From: Sediminibacterium soli
GTDB taxonomy: Bacteria; Bacteroidota; Bacteroidia; Chitinophagales; Chitinophagaceae
Direction of reading: 5' to 3'
DNA length: 64,000 bases
Assembly (NCBI RefSeq): GCF_009939225.1
Contig: NZ_JAACJR010000010.1
Coordinates: 116,331-180,330 of the forward strand
In this document: in pieces, positions 8,211 through 17,161 of the stretch
Position numbering within the stretch: position 1 is the first letter of the stretch
Layout of the letters: each line of letters opens with the position of its first letter
Made by a program: the position numbers and the translations under genes
Notes under the pieces: model-generated
What the model saw: only the letters and a program-made list of their open reading frames with translations
Database searches by the model: none
What the model was told of the DNA's origin: nothing

Positions 8211-11008
8211 AGGGCAACTCTGACATATCCCGTTTTCAGCAACTGTTTTACCGGGCAACCCTTGCCTGCGCTATGCTGTTACTGATGGAATATGCCGGCG
8301 CACAGGTTACCGAAAAAATATACCTGTCGGGCACCGGCAGCGATGATGCGGTGCCATGGGATTTTTATTGTACCGGAGGAAAACAGGCCGGCAAATGGAC
8401 CACCATACCCGTACCGTCCTGCTGGGAACTGCAGGGCTTTGGTAAATACGATTACGGATTTGCCAAAGACAGTGTTCGCGGCAGGGAGCAGGGTATCTAC
8501 AAACACCGTTTCCGGGCGCCTGCCGCCTGGAAAGGAAAAAAGATCAGCCTCGTGTTCGAAGGCGTGATGACCGACGCGCTCGTAACCCTGAACGGCCGCC
8601 CGGCGGGTGCTTTGCACCAGGGTGCTTTTTATGCATTCAAATACGATATCAGTGATGCGCTGCAATACGGCGGCGATAATATACTCGAAGTGACCGTTAG
8701 CAAACATTCGGCCAACGAATCTGTGAACGCGGCCGAGCGCAAAGGCGATTTCTGGATTTTCGGTGGAATATTTCGCCCGGTATGGCTGGAACTGTTGCCG
8801 CAGCAATCCATTGAACAGGTTAGCATACATGCGCGGTCGAATGGTCTGTTCCAGGCAAAACTCGATATGAATGGCGTGGCCGACAGCGTGTCGGTTTCTT
8901 TGTATTCGCAAAAAGGCGCTGCATGGGGCAGGGCGTTTGGCGTTGCCGTAAAAAACAACCGTGCAACGCTGGCAGTAAAAACAGTTTCGCCTTTGTTGTG
9001 GAGCCCTGAGTTCCCTAACCTGTACACCGCCTCCTTCACCCTGTTTGCAAAAGGAAAACCGGTGCACCGGGTTTCCAGACGATTCGGTTTCAGATCGGTG
9101 GAGGTAAAACCGCGCGATGGCTTGTACGTAAACGGCGTGAAAGTAAAAATGAAAGGTGTGAACCGCCATTCCTTCCGTCCGGAAACAGGCCGCACCATGA
9201 GCCACAGGAACAGCATCGAAGACGTGCAGCTGATGAAAGACATGAACATGAATGCCGTACGCATGAGTCATTATCCACCCGACGATCATTTCCTGGATGT
9301 ATGCGATTCGCTCGGCTTATTCGTGATGGATGAACTCGCGGGCTGGCATGGACATTACGACACACGAACGGGCACACAGTTGCTGCGCGAAATGATCCTG
9401 CACGATGTAAACCATCCCAGCATCATCATATGGTCTAACGGAAACGAAGGCGGACATAACCTGGAACTGGATTCGCTTTTTGCCGGTTACGATATACAGC
9501 AGCGGCCCGTGGTACATCCCTGGCAGCTGTTCGGCGGTTTCGACACGCAGCATTACCGCGAATACAATTACGGTATCGGCAATTACGAGAACGGTCATGA
9601 GATCACCATGCCAACAGAATTTTTGCATGGCCAGTTCGATGGCGGTCATGGCGCCGGTCTCGAAGATTACTGGGAAAAAATGTGGAACGACCCGCTGAGT
9701 GCCGGCGGTTTTTTGTGGGACTTTGCCGACAATGCGGTGCTGCGAAAAGACCTGCACGATTCACTGGATACCGATAAATCACGGGCCGCCGACGGCATAC
9801 TGGGGCCGCATCACGAAAAAGAAGGCAGCTACTATGCCATTAAAGAGATCTGGAACCCAGTGCACCTGCTTCGCAGAGAGATCACCCCGGCATTCGATGG
9901 CAGTTTCGAGACAGAGAACCGCTATCATTACACCAACCTGAATCGTTGCCGTTTCAGCTGGCGGCTGAAAGATTTCAGCGCCGCCGGCAAACCCGATAAA
10001 ACAGGAACGGCCGCAGCGCCTGATGTGCAGCCTTTGGCAAAAGGAAAATTGCATATACCGCTGCCCGCAGACTGGCAACACTACGATGCCTTGTATGTTA
10101 CGGTGAAAGATGCTTACGAGAACGAACTGTTCACCTATAGCTATCCTGTCAGCAGTCCCGCCGCCATCGCTGCGCGGTTGACCGCTGCGGTGGAAAAAGA
10201 CCGCATCCTTGTGCAGGAAGGCGACAGCCTGCTGACCGTACAGGTAAAAGACATATCGCTTATACTGAATAAAAAGAACGGGTTGCTGGTATCGGTGCGG
10301 AATAAAAAGGGAAAACTTCCCTTCCGCAACGGGCCCGTATTGCAGGATGGCGAAAACAATTTCAGTCGCTTCCGGCATTATATGAAAGGCGAGAACCTGG
10401 TATTTGAGTCTGTCTTCGACCAGAAACAGGCTTACAATACGCTGGCCTGGACGGTATATCCTTCGGGCTGGATCAATCTGACACTGCGCTATTTTCCCGG
10501 GGCTTATTTTACGGATTTTGCGGGCGTTAATTTCTCATTACCCGAAAGCGATATCCGCGCTGTTCAGTACCTGGGCAATGGCCCTTACCGCGTATGGAAG
10601 AACCGGATGAAAGGCGGCAGCTTTGGATGGTGGAATAAAAACCACAACACTTCGGAAACAGGAGAATGGCCCTGGGTTTATCCCGAATTCAAAGGCTATC
10701 ATTCCCGGTTCTACTACGGTCATTTCCTTACGGCAAACAACCGTTTTACCGTAGCCACCGCAACGGAAGATATGTTTCTGCGGTTGTTTACGCCCGCATG
10801 GAAAACGGACCAGTGGCATAATTACGAACCGCTTTTCCCTTCGGGCGATATTTCATTCATGCAGGGCATCAGCTCTATCGGTTCCAAAACGCAGCGCAAT
10901 GAAACAACGGGTCCCATGGGGGTGAAAAATATTTTTTACGATTACGGCAAAGATCCCTCGCGCGCACTGGAGATCAGCCTGTACTTTAACTTTTCAGCCA
11001 AGCAATGA
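8207..11008 (+). CDS. GH2 family glycosidase (beta-galactosidase/beta-glucuronidase-like)
   Basis: A 933-residue exported enzyme with the GH2 order: N-terminal jelly roll (KWTTIPVPSCWELQG), immunoglobulin-like domain, then a TIM barrel. The acid/base is probably Glu414 in WSNGNEGG, and Glu471 in MPTEFLHG is the best nucleophile candidate. A long C-terminal region (residues 600-933) includes a beta-sandwich resembling the domain 5 of LacZ (YLGNGPYRVWKNR). The hydrophobic signal segment begins about 15 residues from the start, giving a longer than usual n-region. The start overlaps the previous stop as ATGA, a mark of translational coupling. The sugar specificity cannot be read from sequence, because GH2 covers galactose, glucuronate, mannose and arabinopyranose. 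Confidence 0.85.
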   Translation: MKGNSDISRFQQLFYRATLACAMLLLMEYAGAQVTEKIYLSGTGSDDAVPWDFYCTGGKQAGKWTTIPVPSCWELQGFGKYDYGFAKDSVRGREQGIYKHRFRAPAAWKGKKISLVFEGVMTDALVTLNGRPAGALHQGAFYAFKYDISDALQYGGDNILEVTVSKHSANESVNAAERKGDFWIFGGIFRPVWLELLPQQSIEQVSIHARSNGLFQAKLDMNGVADSVSVSLYSQKGAAWGRAFGVAVKNNRATLAVKTVSPLLWSPEFPNLYTASFTLFAKGKPVHRVSRRFGFRSVEVKPRDGLYVNGVKVKMKGVNRHSFRPETGRTMSHRNSIEDVQLMKDMNMNAVRMSHYPPDDHFLDVCDSLGLFVMDELAGWHGHYDTRTGTQLLREMILHDVNHPSIIIWSNGNEGGHNLELDSLFAGYDIQQRPVVHPWQLFGGFDTQHYREYNYGIGNYENGHEITMPTEFLHGQFDGGHGAGLEDYWEKMWNDPLSAGGFLWDFADNAVLRKDLHDSLDTDKSRAADGILGPHHEKEGSYYAIKEIWNPVHLLRREITPAFDGSFETENRYHYTNLNRCRFSWRLKDFSAAGKPDKTGTAAAPDVQPLAKGKLHIPLPADWQHYDALYVTVKDAYENELFTYSYPVSSPAAIAARLTAAVEKDRILVQEGDSLLTVQVKDISLILNKKNGLLVSVRNKKGKLPFRNGPVLQDGENNFSRFRHYMKGENLVFESVFDQKQAYNTLAWTVYPSGWINLTLRYFPGAYFTDFAGVNFSLPESDIRAVQYLGNGPYRVWKNRMKGGSFGWWNKNHNTSETGEWPWVYPEFKGYHSRFYYGHFLTANNRFTVATATEDMFLRLFTPAWKTDQWHNYEPLFPSGDISFMQGISSIGSKTQRNETTGPMGVKNIFYDYGKDPSRALEISLYFNFSAKQ

Positions 11009-14000
11009 AACGCCGACTTCTGATAACATCGTGTCTGACACTGCTGCTTGCCGGTTATGGCAGAACACAGGTAACCGTTCAGCAGCTCCGCTGCGAGCAA
11101 CTGGTGAATCCCCTTGGGATCGATGAAAAAGAACCGCGGCTCAGCTGGCAGCTGGCTTCCCCGCAAAGAGGCCTGCTGCAGCAATCTTTTCAGGTGCTTG
11201 TTGCCTCCAGCTTAGAAAAACTCAACCGCGGCGAAGGCGATCTCTGGAATTCGGGCAGGATCGATAACGCCGCTTCCATCCATATCGTATACCGCGGAAA
11301 ACCCCTGCAAAGCAAACAGTCTTGCTACTGGAAAGTACGTGTCTATACAAACAAAGGCGTAACGGGTTGGAGCGCTGCAGCACACTGGTCTATGGGCCTG
11401 CTGTTAGCCGCGGACTGGAAAGCCAAATGGATCGGTTACGATAAAACATCCGCATGGGACAGTCTCTCGCAGTGGTCGCGCCTCTCCGCCCGTTATCTCC
11501 GAAGGGAGTTCCGCGCAGAACAGGGCATTCGCAAAGCCACCGTTTACATCAGCGGCATGGGTTTGTATGAATTGTACATCAATGGTAAAAAGATCGGCGA
11601 CCAGGTACTGGCGCCAGCGCCCACCGATTTCAGAAAAGCGGTGCTATACAATACCTATGATGTAACCCGGCAGTTAAGAACGGGCGCCAACGCTGTTGCC
11701 GCAGTGCTTGGCAACGGCCGGTTCTTTACCATGCGGCAGCAGTACAAAACACAGAAGCATAACACATTCGGCTACCCCAAGCTGTTGCTGCAGCTGGAGA
11801 TGGAATACAACGACGGCAGCCGCAAAACCATCCTCAGCGATGAAAGCTGGAAACTGACGGCAGACGGCCCAATCCGCACCAACAATGAATACGACGGCGA
11901 AGCATACGATGCCACCCGGGAACTTACGGGATGGAGCAGCGCCGGGTTCAATGATTCCCACTGGCTGAGACCCGAACTGGTTGCCGCGCCGGAGGGAAGA
12001 CTGGCGGCGCAAATGCAGGAGCCGGTGAAGATCATCCGTCGCCTCAGACCGGTATCCATCAAACAACGCAACGGGAAATACCTGCTGGATATGGGACAGA
12101 ATTTCTCGGGCTGGCTGCAATTAAAAGTAAGCGGCAAAAAAGGCACCCGCATCCGCCTGCGTTTTGCAGAAAGCCTGCAATCCGGCGGCGAATTGTATGT
12201 AGCCAACCTGCGCGATGCCAGGGCCACCGATGTATACACACTCAGCGGCAACGGCACCGAACGCTGGCACCCGGTATTCGTATACCATGGATTCCGGTAT
12301 GCGGAGATAGAAGGCTGGCCGGGAAAAGCAACGGCGGACGATTTTGAAGGACAGCTGGTTTCGGATGCACTGGCCGATAACGGCAGTTTTGTTTCGTCTG
12401 ATGAAACCATCAATGCCATTTACCGCAATGCATGGTGGGGCATCGCATCCAACTACAAAGGCATGCCGGTTGACTGCCCGCAGCGCAACGAACGGCAGCC
12501 CTGGCTGGGCGACAGGGCACAGGGCGCCTACGGCGAGAGCTTCCTGTTTGGCAATGCCAGTCTCTACGCCAAATGGCTGAACGATATCGAACAGTCGCAA
12601 ACAGCCGACGGCGCTATTCCCGATGTGGCGCCTGCTTTCTGGAATTATTACAGCGATAATGTTACCTGGCCGGGCACTTACCTGATGGTGGCCGATATGC
12701 TGTACCGGCAGTTCGGTGACCAGCGCGCCGTTACCACACATTATGCATCCATGAAAAAATGGATGCGGTATATGCAGGACAGGTATATGAAAGCGTTTAT
12801 TGTAACCAAAGACAAATACGGCGACTGGTGCGTGCCGCCGGAAAGCCTGGAGCTGATCAGGTCAAAAGACAGCCTGCGCAATACCAGCGGCGAATTGATA
12901 GCAACCGCCACCTATTACAGGTTGCTCTCGCTGATGATCCGGTTTGCGGCGTTGAGCAACCGGCAGGAGGATATCCGTTCCTATGAAACCCTGCAGGCAG
13001 GAATAAAAGATGCTTTTCAGCGGAAATTTTACCGGCCCGCAAAAAAATATTACGATAACAACACCGTCACCGCCAACCTGCTGCCGCTGTATTTTGGTAT
13101 CACGCCCGACAGTCTCAAAGAAGCGGTGTTCAACAATATATACAGCAAAATCAGGATCGGCGATAGAATGCATATCAGCACCGGTGTGATAGGCACCCAG
13201 TGGCTGATGCGCGGACTCACCGATTATAACCGGTCCGATATCGCGTACACACTGGCTTCCACCAGAACGTATCCCGGATGGGGATATATGGTTGACCAGG
13301 GCGCAACAACGATCTGGGAATTGTGGAACGGCAACACCGCCAGTCCGCAGATGAATTCGCAGAACCATGTGATGCTGCTCGGCGACCTGCTGATCTGGCT
13401 GTACGAGCGCGTGGCGGGCATCCGTTCGGATGATACGGCCACTGCTTTCCGCAGGATCATTATGAAACCGGAACGGATAGACGGTCTGCAGTTTGTACGC
13501 GCATCGCACCGGTCGCCCTACGGTCTCATCACAAGTGCATGGAAAAGAACCGCCGGCAGGTTTGAATGGCAGGTAAGCATTCCCGCCAATACATCGGCAA
13601 CCATCCATATACCCGCCACATCGCTGGAAGAAATCACCGAAAACGGCCAACCGGTTACCGCGGTGCCGGGTATCCGTTTCCTGCAGCGCGACGGCGGTAA
13701 CATGGTATTTGCCATCGGTTCGGGAACCTATTCTTTTGTATCTGCGTTACCGTTCAGGAGCGGCATTGTGGAAGACCGCTTTATCTTCAAAGAAGCGCCG
13801 TTTCCGGAAAGTCATGCAGCCACGATTGCGTCAACGCCCACCGGCCTGGTGGCAGGCTGGTTCGGCGGCACCAAGGAAGGGAACAGGGATGTTTGCATCT
13901 GGACAAGCCGGCTGCAGGCGGGCAGCTGGACAAAACCGCAGCTTGCCGCCGATGGCATCATGAACGATTCGCTGCGGTATCCCTGCTATAACCCCGTGCT

Positions 14001-14799
14001 TTTTTACGCACCCGATAAAGAATTGCTGCTGTTCTATAAGATCGGACCCAATGTGGCGGGCTGGACAGGATGGATGAAACGTTCCAAAGACAACGGTCTT
14101 ACCTGGAGCGACCGCGAACCGCTGCCCCCGGGTTTTCTCGGGCCTGTCAAGAACAAACCTTTGTATATAAACGGTCAACTGGTATGTCCTTCCAGCACCG
14201 AACAGAACGGCTGGAAAGTGCATATGGAAATGACGCCCGATTTTGGAAAGACATGGACAAAAACCGCCGACCTGAACGACGGTAAACAGGTAAGCGCCAT
14301 CCAGCCCAGCCTGCTTACCTATGCGGATGGCAGCTGGCAGGTACTTTGCAGGAGCAGGAACCGCACCATAAACCAGGCATGGAGCCGTAACGGCGGCAAA
14401 ACATGGGAACCCATGACGGCCACCGAGCTGCCGAACAACAACTCGGGCACCGACGCCGTTACGCTGATGGATGGCAGGCAGCTGCTGGTATACAATCATG
14501 TAAAGCCACCGTCTGCGGCCGCCAACGGCAAAGGCGCACGCACCCCGCTGAATGTGGCGATATCGAAAGACGGTATTCACTGGGATGCCGTGCTTACACT
14601 CGAAGAATCGCCGGTGAACCAGTACTCGTATCCATCCGTTATCCAAACGGCCGACGGCATGGTGCACATCGTATATACCTGGCGCAGGGAAAGGATCAAA
14701 TATGTCAGCATTGACCCTTCAAAACTGAAAGGAAAAGCAATTGTCAGCGGGGCATGGCCGGGCTGGCAGTATGCAACCGGAAAACCCTCGGACGATTAA
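11005..14799 (+). CDS. GH78 alpha-L-rhamnosidase fused to a C-terminal sialidase-like propeller
   Basis: A 1264-residue exported protein with two parts. Residues 1 to about 910 are a full GH78 enzyme: N-terminal beta domains, a module with GMGLYELYINGKKIG, and an (alpha/alpha)6 barrel with VDCPQRNERQPWLGDRAQ (acid side) and TTIWELWNG (base side). Residues from about 920 to 1264 form a separate domain with the sialidase-type opening SHAATIASTPTGLVAGWFGG and four Asp-boxes (SKDNGLTW, TPDFGKTW, SRNGGKTW, SKDGIHW). Rhamnose release is well supported. The second domain may act on a neighbouring acidic sugar or may bind glycan. It overlaps the upstream GH2 by 4 bp. Such a fusion implies that the two activities work on adjacent linkages. 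Confidence 0.85.
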   Translation: MKRRLLITSCLTLLLAGYGRTQVTVQQLRCEQLVNPLGIDEKEPRLSWQLASPQRGLLQQSFQVLVASSLEKLNRGEGDLWNSGRIDNAASIHIVYRGKPLQSKQSCYWKVRVYTNKGVTGWSAAAHWSMGLLLAADWKAKWIGYDKTSAWDSLSQWSRLSARYLRREFRAEQGIRKATVYISGMGLYELYINGKKIGDQVLAPAPTDFRKAVLYNTYDVTRQLRTGANAVAAVLGNGRFFTMRQQYKTQKHNTFGYPKLLLQLEMEYNDGSRKTILSDESWKLTADGPIRTNNEYDGEAYDATRELTGWSSAGFNDSHWLRPELVAAPEGRLAAQMQEPVKIIRRLRPVSIKQRNGKYLLDMGQNFSGWLQLKVSGKKGTRIRLRFAESLQSGGELYVANLRDARATDVYTLSGNGTERWHPVFVYHGFRYAEIEGWPGKATADDFEGQLVSDALADNGSFVSSDETINAIYRNAWWGIASNYKGMPVDCPQRNERQPWLGDRAQGAYGESFLFGNASLYAKWLNDIEQSQTADGAIPDVAPAFWNYYSDNVTWPGTYLMVADMLYRQFGDQRAVTTHYASMKKWMRYMQDRYMKAFIVTKDKYGDWCVPPESLELIRSKDSLRNTSGELIATATYYRLLSLMIRFAALSNRQEDIRSYETLQAGIKDAFQRKFYRPAKKYYDNNTVTANLLPLYFGITPDSLKEAVFNNIYSKIRIGDRMHISTGVIGTQWLMRGLTDYNRSDIAYTLASTRTYPGWGYMVDQGATTIWELWNGNTASPQMNSQNHVMLLGDLLIWLYERVAGIRSDDTATAFRRIIMKPERIDGLQFVRASHRSPYGLITSAWKRTAGRFEWQVSIPANTSATIHIPATSLEEITENGQPVTAVPGIRFLQRDGGNMVFAIGSGTYSFVSALPFRSGIVEDRFIFKEAPFPESHAATIASTPTGLVAGWFGGTKEGNRDVCIWTSRLQAGSWTKPQLAADGIMNDSLRYPCYNPVLFYAPDKELLLFYKIGPNVAGWTGWMKRSKDNGLTWSDREPLPPGFLGPVKNKPLYINGQLVCPSSTEQNGWKVHMEMTPDFGKTWTKTADLNDGKQVSAIQPSLLTYADGSWQVLCRSRNRTINQAWSRNGGKTWEPMTATELPNNNSGTDAVTLMDGRQLLVYNHVKPPSAAANGKGARTPLNVAISKDGIHWDAVLTLEESPVNQYSYPSVIQTADGMVHIVYTWRRERIKYVSIDPSKLKGKAIVSGAWPGWQYATGKPSDD

Positions 14800-14811
14800 A
14801 ACCGAATACAC

Positions 14812-17058
14812 ATGAGACGCTTGAAAGGAGATACCCCAGGTGCCGGTTTACGGCGGATAAAAAAATGCGTAAGGCTTCTGCTGGTGATGTTTGTGGTGCA
14901 CGGCAGCGCCGGCGCACAGCTGAACAGCGATAACCAGTACGCCAGACCGCTGAAAGAAGTGCTGGCGGAGATACAGCAGAAATATGGTGTTGCCATACGT
15001 TATGCAGACAGTATGGTGGTGAATAAATGGGTGAAATATGCCAGCTGGCGTTACCGCACCGATGTGGACCAGACACTGGACAATATCCTGACGCCGCTCG
15101 ATATGAAAGCCAGGAAGGAACAGGAAAAAAAATACAAGCTCGGCTATTACGAGTACTACCGCTGGAATGTGCAGGAAGGCTGGGCCGAACTTGACCGCAT
15201 TGCTTCACAGTACAAAACACTGGCGCAATGGGAGCGCCGCAAAAACGAACTGAAACCCTGTTTGCGCAAAGCGCTGCAGCTGACTTACCTGCCCGCCCTG
15301 CCGGCCGCAGCGCCCATCCGTACCGAAAAAAGAACCTACGACGGGTATACGGTGGAAAACCTCGCGCTCGAGATACTGCCGGGTGTATGGATCAACGGCT
15401 CTTTGTACAAACCCGCCGTGTATACCGGACGCATACCGGTGATACTGAACCCCGACGGACATTGGGAAAAACAGCGTTACCGCGCCGATTGCCAGTACCG
15501 CTGCGCCGCACTTGCAAAAATGGGCGCGATGGCATTCAGCTACGACCTGTTTGCCTGGGGTGAATCGCAGCTGCAGTTCAGGCTGGAAGACCATCGCCGC
15601 AGCCTGGCCATGACCATACAGGCACTGGGCAGCATCCGCCTGCTGGATTACCTGCTTTCTTTACCCGATGCAGATACAAGTCGCGTAGCAATAACCGGTG
15701 GCTCCGGTGCCGGCAGCCATGCCGTGCTGATGACCGCACTGGATGACCGCATCAAGGCGAGCGCACCGGTGGTGTCGCTCTCTTCTTATTTCTATGGAGG
15801 ATGTCCCTGCGAGAGCGGTATGGACATTCATGCCTGCGGCGGAAGAACAGATAATGTGGAACTTGCTGCCATGGCTGCGCCAAGACCGCAGCTGGTGGTG
15901 AGCGATGGGGGAGACTGGACAGACAGGATGCCCGAACACGATTTTCCCTACCTGCAAAAAATGTATGGCTGGTATGGGAAAAAAGACAATATCAGCAATG
16001 TGCACCTGCCGCAGGAAAAACACGATTTCGGCATCAGCAAACGCAGCGCCGTATACCGCTTTATGGCAGCGCACCTGCGGCTGAACCTGGGAGCCATCAG
16101 CGACAGCCGCGGTACTATCAACGAGACATCGATCACCATAGAACCCGAGAAGAACCTGTATGTATTCGGCGATAAGGGAGAACGACTTCCGGCTCATGCC
16201 ATCCATGGTTTTGATAAACTTGAGAAACTGTTTGCCGCCGAGGTACGGAAAGCCGCGCCGCCGCAGCGTTACCGGGTGGGATTGATCGACCTGATGCTGC
16301 TGAAGCGGCAGAAACCCGGCGCCATCACCCTGGCCGCACAACTGGGAGCCGACGGGATAGAAGTGGATATGGGCGGCCTCGGCAACCGGGTGAGCTTCGA
16401 TAACCAGTTGCTGACGGATTCGGTGCGTGCAAAATTCCTGCAGCTGGCAAAAGACAATGGCGTGGAGATATTCTCGCTTGCCATGACGGGCTATTATGCA
16501 CAGTCTTTCTGCAACAGAACCGAATACATCCAGAGCATCAAAGACTGTCTGAGTGCCATGCGGCTGATGCAGGTGAAGACGGCCTTCCTGCCGCTGGGCG
16601 TGCAATGCGATCTTGTCAAAAACCCGGAGGTGCGGGACTCTGTTGTAGCCCGACTGAAACTGGCCGGCGGTATGGCCGCCGCCGCAGGTGTGGTGATCGG
16701 TATAGAAACCTCGCTCGAAGCAAAGGAGGAAGTAAAACTGCTGCGCGAGATCGGCTCGCCGGCGATCAGGATCTATTTTAATTTTTCCAATCCCCTCAAA
16801 GCCGGAAGAGATTTAACAGAGGAGCTGAAAATATTGGGCAAAGACCGTATCTGCATGATACACGCCACCAACAAAGACAGCGTTTGGCTCGAAAACGATC
16901 CCCAGCTTGACCTGTACAAAGTAAAACAAACACTCGACGAAATGAGCTGGAGCGGATGGCTGGTGATAGAACGCAGCCGCGATGCAAAACGCCCTACCGA
17001 TACCAAATACAATTACGGCGCCAATACCGCTTACCTGAAACGGGTTTTCCAGGAATAG
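14812..17058 (+). CDS. Three-part secreted fusion: STN-like domain, acetylxylan-esterase-like hydrolase, sugar isomerase/epimerase-like TIM barrel
   Basis: A 748-residue protein with a signal peptide ending near GSAGAQ. Residues 38-95 resemble the STN module of secretins and TonB receptors (YARPLKEVLAEIQQKYGVA). Residues 110-425 are an alpha/beta hydrolase of the acetylxylan esterase type with nucleophile Ser298 in GGSGAGS and likely partners Asp365 and His404. Residues 480-748 form a xylose-isomerase-like barrel: LGADGIEVDMG, a metal-type Glu in VVIGIET, His in CMIHATN and Glu in WLVIERS. The usual Asp of the YDTGN-type motif appears as YFNFSN, so metal binding or catalysis may differ. It follows the GH78 fusion by 12 bp and is probably the last gene of the first transcription unit. 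Deacylation is likely; the role of the barrel is open. Confidence 0.75.
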   Translation: MRRLKGDTPGAGLRRIKKCVRLLLVMFVVHGSAGAQLNSDNQYARPLKEVLAEIQQKYGVAIRYADSMVVNKWVKYASWRYRTDVDQTLDNILTPLDMKARKEQEKKYKLGYYEYYRWNVQEGWAELDRIASQYKTLAQWERRKNELKPCLRKALQLTYLPALPAAAPIRTEKRTYDGYTVENLALEILPGVWINGSLYKPAVYTGRIPVILNPDGHWEKQRYRADCQYRCAALAKMGAMAFSYDLFAWGESQLQFRLEDHRRSLAMTIQALGSIRLLDYLLSLPDADTSRVAITGGSGAGSHAVLMTALDDRIKASAPVVSLSSYFYGGCPCESGMDIHACGGRTDNVELAAMAAPRPQLVVSDGGDWTDRMPEHDFPYLQKMYGWYGKKDNISNVHLPQEKHDFGISKRSAVYRFMAAHLRLNLGAISDSRGTINETSITIEPEKNLYVFGDKGERLPAHAIHGFDKLEKLFAAEVRKAAPPQRYRVGLIDLMLLKRQKPGAITLAAQLGADGIEVDMGGLGNRVSFDNQLLTDSVRAKFLQLAKDNGVEIFSLAMTGYYAQSFCNRTEYIQSIKDCLSAMRLMQVKTAFLPLGVQCDLVKNPEVRDSVVARLKLAGGMAAAAGVVIGIETSLEAKEEVKLLREIGSPAIRIYFNFSNPLKAGRDLTEELKILGKDRICMIHATNKDSVWLENDPQLDLYKVKQTLDEMSWSGWLVIERSRDAKRPTDTKYNYGANTAYLKRVFQE

Positions 17059-17161
17059 GAAAATCCTCCATCTTTTTGAGCAATACGGCCATCTTTGGGC
17101 CTTGCCCCGTTGGTATATTTAAGGGCTGGTTTTTATTGACCGGTCATCCCGTGCCAACGCT
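17059..17161 (+). promoter_or_regulatory. Gap between the two halves of the glycan locus; possible promoter
   Basis: This is the only gap over 60 bp within the locus. It holds TTTG at 17094-17097 and TATATTTA at 17114-17121, a one-mismatch version of the Bacteroidota -7 element TAnnTTTG. The 16-nt spacing is shorter than the usual 18-20. No clear terminator hairpin was seen. It may be an internal promoter. Confidence 0.35.

Noticed and set aside
11005..14799. Sialidase annotation (GH33) for the C-terminal domain of the fused GH78
   Set aside because: Asp-boxes mark the propeller fold but not the substrate; the FRIP-type motif and arginine triad were not recognised.
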